Source: Enemella evansiae
Lineage (GTDB): Bacteria > Pseudomonadota > Alphaproteobacteria > Rhodobacterales > Rhodobacteraceae
Direction: 5' to 3'
Assembly: GCA_017255395.1 (NCBI GenBank)
Contig: JAFKDC010000017.1
Coordinates: forward strand, 1 to 64,000
DNA: 64,000 nt
Below are positions 16,096 to 28,040 of this stretch, in pieces. Position 1 is the stretch's first letter. Each line of letters starts with the position of its first letter. A program made the position numbers and the translations under genes. The notes below the pieces were generated by a model. It did no database searches. It had not been told where the DNA came from and was given only the letters and a program-made list of their open reading frames with translations.

Positions 16096-16117
16096 GAAGG
16101 GGGCGCGCGCCCCCTTC
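16096..16117. terminator. GC-rich hairpin between convergent ATPase and metH genes
   Basis: A 22-base perfect palindrome with arms GAAGGGGGCGC lies 2 bases beyond the metH2 stop. It lacks a clear T-tract on either strand, so it may serve both genes weakly or protect transcript ends. Confidence 0.5.
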
Positions 16118-16119
16118 GG

Positions 16120-18839
<2,720 letters not shown>

Positions 18840-18843
<4 letters not shown>

Positions 18844-19889
18844 GCGGGCACCGTGCGGGGGGCAAAGGGGGCGATCGCTTCGGCGATCGCGCGGATGTGG
18901 TCGGGCGTCGTGCCGCAGCAGCCGCCGACGATGTTGACGAGCCCTTCCTGCGCGAAGCCCGCCACCTGTTCGGCGGTCTGCTCGGCGGTCTCGTCGTACT
19001 GGCCGAAGGCATTGGGCAGCCCGGCGTTGGGATAGGCGCAGATCAGCGTCGGCGCAACGCCCGACAGCTCGGCGATATGCGGGCGCATGGCGGCGGCCCC
19101 CAGCGCGCAGTTCAGCCCGACCGAGAAGGGGCGGGCGTGGGCCACCGAGTGCCAGAAGGCGGTGGGCGTCTGCCCCGACAGGGTGCGGCCCGAGGCATCG
19201 GTGATGGTGCCCGAGATCATGATGGGCAGGCGTCTGCCCGCGCGCGAAAAGGACTCGAAGGCGGCAAAGATCGCGGCCTTGGCGTTGAGCGTGTCGAAGA
19301 TCGTTTCGATCAGGATCAGATCCGAACCGCCCTCGATCAGCCCGTCGATCTGCTGGCCATAGGCGGTGCGCAGGTCGTCGAAGCTGACGGCGCGGTAGCC
19401 GGGGTCGTTGACGTCCGGGCTGATCGAGGCGGTGCGGTTGGTGGGCCCCACGGCGCCCGCGACAAAGCGCGGACGGCCGTCTTCGGCGGTGGCGCGGTCG
19501 GCGGCGCGGCGGGCCACCTGCGCGCCCGCGACGTTCAGGTCGGGCACCGCCGCTTCCAGTCCGTAATCGGCCTGCGCGATGGTGGTGGAGGAAAAGGTGT
19601 TGGTTTCGAGGATGTCGGCGCCCGCCATTGCAAAGGCGAAGTGGATGTCCTCGATCGCCTTGGGCCGGGTGAGGTTGAGCAGATCGTTGTTGCCCTTCTG
19701 CGGATGATCGGTCGGATGATGACGGCAGCTGGGGCCGTGAACGTGACCGCCGTCGGTAAAATCCTCTTCCGACAGGCCAAGGGTCTGGATCATCGTGCCC
19801 ATCGCCCCGTCAAGGATCAGTATACGTTGCTCTGCCATCGCGCGAAGGGTCGCGAGGGCAGGGGCGTCGGGCAGGGCAAAGGGCAGCAT
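18840..19889 (-). CDS. metH1: Methionine synthase MetH, homocysteine-binding part (split gene 1)
   Basis: This 349-aa homocysteine S-methyltransferase domain has its zinc ligands visible as Cys261 (GLNCALG) and Cys324-Cys325 (GGCCGTTP). It holds zinc-activated homocysteine and must work with the product of the next gene, which carries cobalamin. The ATG at 19889 is preceded by GGAGGT; a longer frame to 19916 has no ribosome site. The four-base overlap with metH2 should keep the two chains equimolar. Confidence 0.93.
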
Positions 19890-20133
19890 GGGACCTCCGG
19901 TCGGGATTGAACGCACTCCTTACCGCATCCGGAACATGAGTTGAATTGAATTCCCCTTGGGATCTTTATGAAATCTGCGCATGATTCGAGCATGTCATTT
20001 CTTAAACGAAACCCCCGTTCCGATGCGGCCCGGAGGCGCGCGGGCGGGGATTAAATTCCACCTGTGTGAGGCGAAATTCGCTTTCCCAGCGTTGTTCCCG
20101 CAATTCGCGTGGTGCCTCGCCGTGGCAATCCTA
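19890..20133. other. Divergent intergenic region between metH1 and the Crp/Fnr regulator
   Basis: This stretch is AT-richer than its surroundings and must hold the metH promoter. I looked for a SAM or SAH riboswitch on the metH strand and could not recognise one. Confidence 0.4.
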
Positions 20134-20147
20134 TTAACAAATGTTAA
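20134..20147. promoter_or_regulatory. FNR/CRP-type box upstream of the Crp/Fnr regulator
   Basis: TTAAC-AAAT-GTTAA has the arm length and 4-base gap of the FNR consensus (TTGAT-N4-ATCAA). It lies 52 bases upstream of the regulator ATG, so autoregulation or control by another FNR-type protein is possible. Confidence 0.45.
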
Positions 20148-20169
20148 ATATTCCCTCCGGGGCGGGTTT

Positions 20170-20188
20170 GTCCGATCCGGAATCGGAC
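20170..20188 (+). promoter_or_regulatory. Hairpin/operator just ahead of the Crp/Fnr ribosome site
   Basis: GTCCGAT and ATCGGAC form a 7-base inverted repeat around CCGGA. It ends directly at the AGGAG ribosome site of the gene starting at 20199. It could be an operator or an mRNA hairpin that limits translation. Confidence 0.4.
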
Positions 20189-20198
20189 AGGAGCGCGC

Positions 20199-20939
20199 AT
20201 GACCTATGACGACTATCCGAACACCCGGCGGTTCCTTCAGGGCCGCTCTCGGGAGGCCCTGACCGCGCGTGAGAAGGGCGTGCTGGAAGGGCTTGTCGAG
20301 CGGACAGAGCGCTTCACCGGCCCCCATGTCATCCTCGAACGCGGCACCCTCCTTCAGCAGAGCACCATGCTGATCGAAGGCTTCGTTGCCCGCGTCATCC
20401 ATGCCGACGGCAAGCGGCACATCGTGGCGCTGCACGTGCCGGGGGATTTCGTCGACCTGCATGCCTTTACCCTGAAACGTCTGGATCATGACGTTGTTTC
20501 CATCGGCACCGTGCAGATCGGCTATGCGCCACACGCGCGCATCGAAGAGGTGCTGAGGACCGAACCGAACCTGGCGCGGATGCTGTGGTACTCGACCCTG
20601 CTGGACGCGGCCATGCACCGCGAATGGATCATGAAACTGGAACGCCTCAGCGCCGACGGGCGTGTCGCGCATCTGGTGGCCGAACTCTGGCGGCGTCTCG
20701 ATTTCGTGGATCTTGCCTCTGCGGGGGGCTTCCCCCTGCCGCTGACCCAGCAGGAGCTTGCCGATGCCTGCGGCACCACATCGGTGCATATGAACCGGGT
20801 CGTGCGCAAGCTGCGGGAAACCGGTGTCGTGGATATCTCGCGCGGGCAGGTCACGGTGCTGGACCCTCAGGCGTTGTGGGGCTTGGGCAGCTTTGATCCC
20901 GCCTACCTTTACGGCAACGGGCCGCTTAAACTGACCTGA
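20199..20939 (+). CDS. Crp/Fnr-family transcriptional regulator
   Basis: This 246-aa regulator has an N-terminal cyclic-nucleotide-binding-type jelly roll (about 30-130) and a C-terminal winged helix. The recognition region reads LTQQELADACGTTSVHMNRVVRKL. No Fnr-type iron-sulfur cysteine cluster is visible, so it is not a classic oxygen sensor. The ATG has AGGAG upstream. An HWE histidine kinase follows, and the pair may belong to a stress- or light-responsive circuit. The effector is unknown. Confidence 0.88.
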   Translation: MTYDDYPNTRRFLQGRSREALTAREKGVLEGLVERTERFTGPHVILERGTLLQQSTMLIEGFVARVIHADGKRHIVALHVPGDFVDLHAFTLKRLDHDVVSIGTVQIGYAPHARIEEVLRTEPNLARMLWYSTLLDAAMHREWIMKLERLSADGRVAHLVAELWRRLDFVDLASAGGFPLPLTQQELADACGTTSVHMNRVVRKLRETGVVDISRGQVTVLDPQALWGLGSFDPAYLYGNGPLKLT

Positions 20940-21061
20940 CCGGTTGACACTTGGTCATGAAAGTTAACATTGGAACGGCGTGGTGTTGCCCCGGCGACGA
21001 ATCCGCCGAGTCGATGAAAAATTGCCCCCAGACACGCGCTGCCGCGAAGGATTTGCCCCCG

Positions 21062-22018
21062 ATGTCGTCATCCGGAACGTCTCTTGACCTTGCCTTCGGC
21101 TATGCCGGGATCGGGCGCTGGGACTATGACCCGGACGATGGGTCGCTGCTTCTGGACGAGACCTGCCGCGCGCTGTTCGAAATCGACCCCGGCGCCGAGG
21201 TGACGCAGTCGCTGATGCAGTCCCGGGTGCATGCAGAGGATCGTGAGCGGGTTTTCGGCGCGCTTGCGGCGCTCGATACCGAGGGCGCCGTCTACGAAGA
21301 GGTCTTTCGCCTCGACCTGCCTTCGGGCACGCCCCGCTGGATTCGCGGCGTGGCCCGGCTGGGCATCCGCGAGGGCATGCCGAAAATCACCGGGGTCAGC
21401 TTTGACGTAACGACAGAGCAGGAGCTGCTGGCCGAACGCGAACTGCACCTTGCGGAGATGAACCACCGCATCAAGAACCTCTTTGCGCTGGTCTCGGCGA
21501 TGATCTCCAGCGCGGCGCGCGAAAGCGAGGACAAGTCCGCCCTGGTCGATAACCTGCGCGGGCGCGTCGCGGCGCTGGACCGCGCGCATTCGCTGATGAA
21601 GAAGACCGACAGCAACCAGCCGCTTGGGCTTGCGGCCCTGCTGGAGCGGGTGCTGGCACCGGCCCGCACGCAGCAGACGATTGCGCTGAGCGGCGCAGAG
21701 GTCATGGTTCCCGCCAAGGCCGTGACCTCGCTGGTGCTGATCTTCCATGAATGGGCGACGAACTCGGCCAAATACGGGGCGCTGCGCCGCCAGGACGGAG
21801 AGATCGCCGTGACCTGGACCATGGTGCCGGAGGGGCTGCACCTGATCTGGCGCGAAACGGCCGAGGACTATGACGAAGGGGCGCAGATGGGCTTTGGCTC
21901 GATGCTGATCAAGGCTTCTGCGATGCAACTGGGCGCCGAAAAGACGCGCCGGATCGAGAACGGCTGGCTGATCATCGACATGAAGGTGCCGCTGGCCGCG
22001 CTGCGCGAAGAGGCCTGA
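21062..22018 (+). CDS. PAS-domain HWE-family sensor histidine kinase
   Basis: This 318-aa cytosolic kinase has one PAS domain (FGYAGIGRWDYDPDDG onward) and an HWE transmitter. The phospho-acceptor box is EMNHRIKNLFALVSAM. The ATPase part shows FHEWATNSAKYGAL, the Trp-Arg-Glu of LIWRE and the glycine loop GFGSMLI. I chose ATG 21062 because GAAGGA lies about 11 bases upstream and the PAS fold begins right after it. In-frame ATGs at 20957 and 21014 lack a ribosome site, and a TTGACA -35 at 20944 suggests the promoter lies there. No response regulator is adjacent. Confidence 0.82.
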   Translation: MSSSGTSLDLAFGYAGIGRWDYDPDDGSLLLDETCRALFEIDPGAEVTQSLMQSRVHAEDRERVFGALAALDTEGAVYEEVFRLDLPSGTPRWIRGVARLGIREGMPKITGVSFDVTTEQELLAERELHLAEMNHRIKNLFALVSAMISSAARESEDKSALVDNLRGRVAALDRAHSLMKKTDSNQPLGLAALLERVLAPARTQQTIALSGAEVMVPAKAVTSLVLIFHEWATNSAKYGALRRQDGEIAVTWTMVPEGLHLIWRETAEDYDEGAQMGFGSMLIKASAMQLGAEKTRRIENGWLIIDMKVPLAALREEA

Positions 22019-22379
22019 CCGGGCCGGGCCCGATTGGTCAGGCGCCGCCGCAATCGACATGACCCTGTGGGCGGGCGCTGCCGTATCTGCACTGGCGCCC
22101 TGCGCAGCGCGGTCCCCCCCCTGTGGCGGGGGCGTGACGGCGAACGATCCACGACACAGGCCCGCCGGTTGAGGGCGCCCCGTTTTCCCATAAGGCCCGT
22201 TTTTCCCATAAGGGATGTCCGCGCGGGGCTCGCTGCCCCTGCTTGCCACGCTCTGTCTGTCGCCCAGGGAACGGGCCGGTTCGCGTCTCGCGCACGGGGC
22301 TCTCGCTTGGTAAACTGGCCCATACGATATAGAGGGGCCGCACGACCGACAGATCCTGTCAGGCAGGAAAGGAAACGAC
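22019..22379. other. Intergenic region ahead of gntR with a short direct repeat
   Basis: Two copies of CGTTTTCCCATAAGG lie at 22181-22195 and 22199-22214, the second with one extra T; their starts are 18 bases apart. They could be paired binding sites. No gene was seen here. Confidence 0.45.
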
Positions 22380-23066
22380 ATGGCTCAGGCAAGCCTGCTT
22401 GGCGCAAGACGGACAAGTGTCGATGACGTCTTTGATCAGCTCCACGACGAGATCCTGTCGCTGCGTCTTCGACCGGGGGACAAGATCTCCGAGGCAGAGG
22501 TCGCGGCACGGTTCGGGGTGTCGCGTCAGCCGGTGCGGGACGCCTTCAGCCGCCTTGCCAACCTCGACCTGTTGCTGATCCGGCCCCAGCGCGCGACAGA
22601 GGTCAGACGGTTCTCCATGCGCGAGATCGAGAAGGCCCGCTTCGTCCGCTTGGCCATAGAGGTCGAGGTGCTGCGCCGGGCCGCCGCGCGCTGTGACGCG
22701 ACCGGCGGGGCAGGGCTCGACGCGGCGCTGGCACGGCAGGCGGTGGCCGTCGAGGCCCGTGATGCCGCCGCCTTCGGTCCGCTCGACACCGCCTTTCACC
22801 GGCTTCTGTGCCAGATCGCCGGGGTCGATTTCGCCGCAGAGGTGATCCGCTCGGAGAAGGCCAAGATTGACCGGCTCTGTCTGCTCAGCCTCACCGAGGC
22901 AGAGCGCATGCCCGAGCTTCTGGAGGACCACCGCGCCATCGCCAGCGCGGTGATTGCCGGAGACGCGGAAGGCGCGGCGGCGGCGGGGGCGCTGCATCTG
23001 ACCCGGCTCGACGAAACGATCCGGCGCGTGGCGCTGAGCAACGCCGAGTATTTCGAGTCGCTCTGA
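22380..23066 (+). CDS. GntR-family regulator with FCD domain
   Basis: This 228-aa regulator has an N-terminal winged helix (EAEVAARFGVSRQPVRDAFSRL) and a C-terminal all-helical FCD effector domain containing a likely metal site (DTAFHRLL, EDHRAI). FCD regulators bind organic acids such as uronates or lactate and usually repress the neighbouring catabolic operon. AGGAAAGGAAA precedes the ATG. It reads in the same direction as the TRAP operon and most likely controls it. Confidence 0.9.
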   Translation: MAQASLLGARRTSVDDVFDQLHDEILSLRLRPGDKISEAEVAARFGVSRQPVRDAFSRLANLDLLLIRPQRATEVRRFSMREIEKARFVRLAIEVEVLRRAAARCDATGGAGLDAALARQAVAVEARDAAAFGPLDTAFHRLLCQIAGVDFAAEVIRSEKAKIDRLCLLSLTEAERMPELLEDHRAIASAVIAGDAEGAAAAGALHLTRLDETIRRVALSNAEYFESL

Positions 23067-23220
23067 ACCCGGCCGGGTCTCGGCAGGGACTGGCCGGATC
23101 GGTCCGGCGCGCCACGATCCCGGAGGAGGGTGCAGGCAGGGAAGGCCGTCGCCCGCCGATCGGTGCGGAGCATCCCGACCGACACCGCCCGTCCCGCCTG
23201 CGGGCCGCGGGCCAAATCCC

Positions 23221-23249
23221 TTGACTCACCTGGAATACTAGTCGTCAAT
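23221..23249 (+). promoter_or_regulatory. Possible TRAP operon promoter with a CTAGTAT-type site
   Basis: TTGACT at 23221 is a good -35 with a poor -10 (GTCAAT at 23244). GGAATACTAGTCG at 23232-23244 lies between. Its reverse contains CTAGTATTCC, close to CTAGTATGGA in the uxuA/gntR intergenic region at 30765. Confidence 0.4.
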
Positions 23250-23349
23250 GCGCGGACGCGGTGTGCTGGGAGGGCATGCCGCGAAAGGCCCTGGAACCGG
23301 TGCGGCAGGCCCGCGGACCGGCAACCGGGGTCGGATCAGGGAGGATCAC

Positions 23350-24333
23350 ATGCACCGGAAAATCAACGCAACGCTTGTCGGCGCGGTGGCAGCCACCGCC
23401 TTGCTTGGCTCTGCGGCCATGGCGGAAAACTGGCGCGGCTGGAACATCCACGTCGAGGGCTATCCGAACACCGTGGCCATGGACAAGTTCGCCGAGCTGC
23501 TGGAGGAAAAGACCGATGGGGGGATCACGCTTCAGATGTTCCACGGCGGCACGCTGGGCAGCCAGCCCGACGCCATCGAGCAGGTCCGCCTTGGCGGTCT
23601 GGAGATCGGCAACTTCAACCTCGGCCCCATCGGTCCGATCGCGCCCGAGGCCAACGTCGTCTCGCTGCCCTTCATCTTCAAGGATCCCGCCCACATGTTC
23701 CGGGTGATGAACGGCGAGGGCGGCGAGAAGATCGCCGCCGGGATGGAGGCCAAGGGCCTGGTGCCGCTGGCGTGGTACGATTCCGGCGCGCGGTCCTTCT
23801 ACAACGGCTCCAAGCCGATCAATTCGCCCGAGGACGTGGCGGGCATGAAGGTCCGCGTGATGAACAACGACCTCTATTCCGGCATGATTTCGCAGCTGGG
23901 CGGGAACCCCTCGCCGATGGCCTTCGCCGAGGTCTACCAGTCGCTGAAGACCGGCGTTGTGGACGGGGCCGAGAACAACTGGCCGTCGTATGAATCGACC
24001 GGCCACTTCGAGGTCGCGGGCTACTACTCTCTCAGCGAACACCTGATCATCCCGGAATGCGTCTGCATCAATGCCGATGTCTACAACGGTCTCGACGAGG
24101 CGCAGCAGACCGCGCTGAAAGAGGCGGCGATGGAATCCGCCGAACTGCAGCGCGAGCTTTGGGCAGAGCGCGAGGCCAAGAGCCGCGAGATGGTCGAGGC
24201 GGCCGGCGTCGTGACCAACGAGATCGCCAACAAGCTGCCCTTCCAGGAGGCCATGGTGCCGGTCTACGAGACCTACCTCGAGGCCAACCCCGACCTGCGC
24301 CCGCTGGTCGAGCTGATCCAGTCGACCGAGTAA
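23350..24333 (+). CDS. dctP: TRAP transporter solute-binding protein DctP
   Basis: This periplasmic binding protein has 327 aa. A signal peptide of about 25 residues ends AMA before ENWRGWN. The DctP fold shows YDSGARSFYN, the conserved arginine of MKVRVMNN that holds a carboxylate, and VDGAENNWPSYES. ATG 23350 has GGGAGGATC upstream. The small and large membrane subunits follow, and the locus context (uxuA, uxuB) points to a uronate or similar sugar acid. Confidence 0.92.
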   Translation: MHRKINATLVGAVAATALLGSAAMAENWRGWNIHVEGYPNTVAMDKFAELLEEKTDGGITLQMFHGGTLGSQPDAIEQVRLGGLEIGNFNLGPIGPIAPEANVVSLPFIFKDPAHMFRVMNGEGGEKIAAGMEAKGLVPLAWYDSGARSFYNGSKPINSPEDVAGMKVRVMNNDLYSGMISQLGGNPSPMAFAEVYQSLKTGVVDGAENNWPSYESTGHFEVAGYYSLSEHLIIPECVCINADVYNGLDEAQQTALKEAAMESAELQRELWAEREAKSREMVEAAGVVTNEIANKLPFQEAMVPVYETYLEANPDLRPLVELIQSTE

Positions 24334-24406
24334 TCCGGACAGACGGACCGGCGGTCCCGCGCCTGCTGTGCCGCGGGATCGCCCCTGCATGTGGGGACAG
24401 GGGATC

Positions 24407-24943
24407 ATGACGGACCCGGACGCCGGGGGCAAACCCCGGGACTTCATGCGCGTCGTCGACGCGCTTCTCGACAGCGTTGCCATGATCTGCCGGGTGATCA
24501 CCGGCCTGTCTCTGGTCGGGCTGACGGTGATCTTCGGCTGGCTGGTCTATGGCCGCTACGTGCTGAACGCCACGCCGACATGGGTCGAGCAGGTGGCGCT
24601 GCTGCTGGTCATGGTGATCGCCTTCATCGGTGCCGCGGTGGGCGTGCACGAGCACACGCATCTGGCGGTGACCGGGTTCCGGACCCTCGCGCCACCCTGG
24701 CTGCGGATTGTCTTCGTCGTCGTCACCGACCTGCTGATGGCGGGGTTCGGGCTGCTCATGCTGATCTACGGCGCGCGCCTGACGGCCTTCAAATGGGACT
24801 CGATGATCCCGCTGATCCACGTGCCCGAGGGGCTGCGGTCCCTGCCGCTGACCATCGGCGGCGGTCTCATCACGGTCTTCGCTCTTGCGCATCTGCTCCG
24901 CCTCGCACTGGGCCGGGACCTGCGCAGCGACATCATTTCATAA
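24407..24943 (+). CDS. dctQ: TRAP transporter small permease DctQ
   Basis: This 178-aa inner-membrane protein has four transmembrane segments and the DctQ patterns VYGRYVLNATPTWVEQVALLL and GVHEHTHLAV. It pairs with DctM to form the sodium-driven importer. ATG 24407 follows ACAGGGGATC; an upstream in-frame ATG at 24389 is less well placed. The dctM gene starts 9 bases after the stop. Confidence 0.9.
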   Translation: MTDPDAGGKPRDFMRVVDALLDSVAMICRVITGLSLVGLTVIFGWLVYGRYVLNATPTWVEQVALLLVMVIAFIGAAVGVHEHTHLAVTGFRTLAPPWLRIVFVVVTDLLMAGFGLLMLIYGARLTAFKWDSMIPLIHVPEGLRSLPLTIGGGLITVFALAHLLRLALGRDLRSDIIS

Positions 24944-24952
24944 GGCGTTTCC

Positions 24953-26236
24953 ATGGGTCTCACCGTTCTCCTCGGTCTCTTCGCCCTTTGTGTCGTGCTG
25001 GGGGTGCCGGTCGCCTTCGCGCTGGGTATCGCGGCGCTGGCCGCCTTCGCCTACGAAGGCCTGCCGCTGATGATCGGCTTTCAGCGCATCGTCTCGGGCA
25101 TCAATGTCTTCTCGCTCATGGCGATCCCCTTCTTCATCTTCGCGGGCGAGCTGATGTTCCACGGCGGCATCGCCATGCGGCTGGTGCGCTTTGCGTCCGC
25201 CGCCGTCGGCGCCGTGCGCGGGGGGCTGGGCATCGTCAACGTCTTCTCCTCGATGCTGTTCGGCGGCATCTCGGGCTCGGCGGTGGCCGACATCTCGGCG
25301 CTGGGGTCGATCCTGGTGCCGGTGATGAAGGAAAAGGGCTACGACGCGGATTACGCCGTGAACGTGACGGTGACCTCGTCGATCGCCGGAATCATCATTC
25401 CGCCCAGTCACAACATGATCATCTTCGCCATAGCGGCGGGGGGCGGCATCTCGATCTCCAAGCTTTTCCTGTCCGGCGTGGTGCCGGGTGTGCTGATGTG
25501 CTGCTGCCTTGCCATCGCGGCCTATATCGTGGCGGTCAGACGCGGCTACAGGGCCGAGAAATTCCCCGGCTGGGCGGCGCTGACCATGGCCTTCCTCGGG
25601 GCGATTCCGGGGCTGTTGACGGCGGTGATCATCGTCGGCGGTGTGCTGTCGGGTGTCTTCACCGTCACCGAATCCGGGGCCTTCGGGGCGATCTACGCCT
25701 TCCTCGTGACGCTGCTGGTCTACCGCAGCATCACATGGGCCAATTTCACGACGGCGGTGATCTCTTCGGTGCGGACCACGGCGATGGTGATGATCCTGAT
25801 CGCCTGCGCCGGGGCCTTTGCCTATATGCTGACCTTCTACCGGGTGCCGGACAAGACCATCGACCTGATGACCGGCCTGACTCAGAACCCCATCATGATC
25901 CTGCTGATGATCAACCTCGCCTTGCTGATCCTCGGCATGATCATGGACATGGCGGCGCTTATCCTGATCTGCACGCCGATCTTCCTGCCGGTCGCGGTCA
26001 GCCAGGGGGTCGATCCCTACCAGTTCGGAATGATCCTGCTGGTCAACCTCGGCCTTGGCCTGTGCACGCCGCCGGTGGGGGCCTGCCTCTTCGTCGGTTG
26101 CGCCGTGGGCAAGCTGCCGATGGAAAAGGCGGTCCGGACGATCTGGCCGTTCTACCTGGCGATCCTCGTGGCGCTGATGCTGATCACCTTTGTGCCCTCC
26201 GTGTCGCTGATGCTGCCGGGGCTTCTGGGGCTCTGA
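24953..26236 (+). CDS. dctM: TRAP transporter large permease DctM
   Basis: This 427-aa inner-membrane protein has about 12 transmembrane segments and carries the substrate- and sodium-translocating elevator fold. Characteristic stretches include IPFFIFAGELMFHGGIAMRL, MLFGGISGSAVAD and IIPPSHNMI. It completes the dctPQM set. A RidA and a DadA-like gene follow in the same direction. Confidence 0.94.
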   Translation: MGLTVLLGLFALCVVLGVPVAFALGIAALAAFAYEGLPLMIGFQRIVSGINVFSLMAIPFFIFAGELMFHGGIAMRLVRFASAAVGAVRGGLGIVNVFSSMLFGGISGSAVADISALGSILVPVMKEKGYDADYAVNVTVTSSIAGIIIPPSHNMIIFAIAAGGGISISKLFLSGVVPGVLMCCCLAIAAYIVAVRRGYRAEKFPGWAALTMAFLGAIPGLLTAVIIVGGVLSGVFTVTESGAFGAIYAFLVTLLVYRSITWANFTTAVISSVRTTAMVMILIACAGAFAYMLTFYRVPDKTIDLMTGLTQNPIMILLMINLALLILGMIMDMAALILICTPIFLPVAVSQGVDPYQFGMILLVNLGLGLCTPPVGACLFVGCAVGKLPMEKAVRTIWPFYLAILVALMLITFVPSVSLMLPGLLGL

Positions 26237-26396
26237 CAGACAGGCGCGGGGCCGGGGCTGGCCGGGCGCGCGCTTTTCCGCACTGGCCGGTGGGCGACCC
26301 CTTGACCCTGCCGCGCCGCCGGAGTGTCATCCCGCCGGGAAAGGCGGGGTCGCGGGTCAAAGCCCGCAGGCCGCGCGACGAGACAGGACATAAGAC

Positions 26397-26735
26397 ATGA
26401 TCGAACGGATCGACACCGGCGCCCGGATGAGCCGGATCGTCAAGCACAATGGCACCGTCTACCTCTGCGGTCAGGTCGGCGAGGGCGCCACGGTGACCGA
26501 GCAGACGCAGGACTGCCTTGCCCGCATCGACGCGCTGCTCGAGCGGGCCGGATCCTCGCGCGGGCAGATCCTGCAGGCCATCGTCTGGCTGTCCGACATG
26601 GCCGACTTTGCCGAGATGAATGCGGTCTGGGACGCCTGGGTGCCCGAGGGCGAGGCGCCCGCGCGCGCCTGCGGCGAGGCCCGCCTTGCCCGCGACACGC
26701 TGAAGGTCGAGATTATCGTGACGGCGGCCTGCTGA
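26397..26735 (+). CDS. RidA-family enamine/imine deaminase
   Basis: This small trimeric enzyme has 112 aa. It hydrolyses reactive 2-aminoacrylate-type imines to keto acids and ammonia. The catalytic arginine region reads [19 protein letters not shown] near the C-terminus. It sits 21 bases ahead of the DadA-like oxidase, which releases exactly such imines. That makes a paired role likely. Confidence 0.87.
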   Translation: MIERIDTGARMSRIVKHNGTVYLCGQVGEGATVTEQTQDCLARIDALLERAGSSRGQILQAIVWLSDMADFAEMNAVWDAWVPEGEAPARACGEARLARDTLKVEIIVTAAC

Positions 26736-26756
26736 CCGCCCGAAAGGAGACGTGGG

Positions 26757-28013
26757 ATGAAAGTCATCGTGATGGGGGCGGGCGTGATCGGCGTGACCAC
26801 CGCCTATTACCTTGCCCGGGCGGGCGCCGAGGTGACGGTGCTGGACCGGCAGGCCGGACCGGGCCTTGAGACCAGCTATGCCAATGCGGGCGAGCTCAGC
26901 TACGGCATGACCTCGCCCTGGGCCGCGCCGGGCATTCCCATGAAGGCGGTGAAGTGGCTTTTCATGAAGCGCCGCCCGCTGTTCATCTGGCCGCTGATCA
27001 GCCCGACCATGTGGGCTTGGGGTGTGCAGATGCTGCGCAACTGCAACGACGAACGCTACCGGGTGAACAAAAGCCGCATGGTGCGGATCTCGAATTACTC
27101 GCGCGATGTCATGCCCGACCTGATCGCCGAAACGGGCATCGATTACGACGGTCGCGAGCAGGGCACGCTGCAGCTGTTCCGCACCGAAAAGCAGCTGGAA
27201 GGCTCGAAGGCGGATCAGGAGATCCTTGCCGAATACGATTCCCCCTTCGAGGTGCTCGACCGCGACGGCTGCATCGCGGCGGAACCGGCGCTGGGGCGGG
27301 TGCGCGAGAAATTCGTCGGCGGCCTGCGGCTGACGGCGGACCGCACCGGCGACTGCCGGATGTTCACCATCGCGCTGGCCGAGAAATGCGTCGAGATGGG
27401 GGTGGAGTTCCAATACGGCCAGACGATCCGTTCCATCGTCATAGAGAACGGTCGCGTGGCGGGCGTCGACACCGAGATCGCGGGGCGCATCACCGGCGAT
27501 GCCTATGTCTGCGCCTTGGGCAGCCATGGGCCGAAGGTGCTGACGCCCGCCGGGATCCGCCTGCCGGTTTATCCGGTGAAGGGGTATTCGGTCACGCTGC
27601 CGGTGGTCGAGGATGCGGCGGCGCCGCAATCGACGATCATGGACGAGACGCACAAGGTTGCCATCACCCGGCTAGGCGACCGCATCCGGGTTGCGGGCAC
27701 CGCCGAGATCGCGGGCTATTCCGACCGGCTGGGGCCGCATGCCACCGATACGGTGCGCCATGTGGTGAACGATCTCTTTCCCGGCGGCGGCGACCTGTCC
27801 CGGGCCGAGGGCTGGACCGGCCTGCGCCCGATGACCCCGGACGGCACGCCGGTGCTGGGGCGCTCGCGCTACGACAACCTCTTCCTCAACACCGGGCATG
27901 GCACGCTGGGCTGGACCATGGCCTGCGGCTCGGCCCGCGCGGTGGCGGATGTGGTGCTTGGCCGCGAGCCCGAGATCTCTTTCGACGGGCTGACGGCGGA
28001 CCGGTACAACTGA
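26757..28013 (+). CDS. FAD-dependent D-amino-acid dehydrogenase (DadA-like)
   Basis: This 418-aa flavoprotein has the dinucleotide motif GAGVIGVTTAYYLARAG at the N-terminus and the DadA signatures ETSYANAGELSYGM, YPVKGYSVTLP and GLRPMTPDGTP. The C-terminal FAD contact is NTGHGTLGWTMACGSA. It oxidises a D-amino acid to an imino acid and passes electrons to quinone. AAAGGAGA lies 6 bases upstream. Its place in a TRAP/uronate locus suggests the imported compound may be an amino acid or amino-sugar acid. Confidence 0.9.
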   Translation: MKVIVMGAGVIGVTTAYYLARAGAEVTVLDRQAGPGLETSYANAGELSYGMTSPWAAPGIPMKAVKWLFMKRRPLFIWPLISPTMWAWGVQMLRNCNDERYRVNKSRMVRISNYSRDVMPDLIAETGIDYDGREQGTLQLFRTEKQLEGSKADQEILAEYDSPFEVLDRDGCIAAEPALGRVREKFVGGLRLTADRTGDCRMFTIALAEKCVEMGVEFQYGQTIRSIVIENGRVAGVDTEIAGRITGDAYVCALGSHGPKVLTPAGIRLPVYPVKGYSVTLPVVEDAAAPQSTIMDETHKVAITRLGDRIRVAGTAEIAGYSDRLGPHATDTVRHVVNDLFPGGGDLSRAEGWTGLRPMTPDGTPVLGRSRYDNLFLNTGHGTLGWTMACGSARAVADVVLGREPEISFDGLTADRYN

Positions 28014-28040
28014 CTGGCCCGCCTGCCTTGGGGCAGGGCC

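Noticed and set aside
19890-20133. SAM or SAH riboswitch ahead of metH1
   Set aside because: No conserved core of any SAM/SAH class was recognisable by eye. A covariance-model search would be needed to exclude it.
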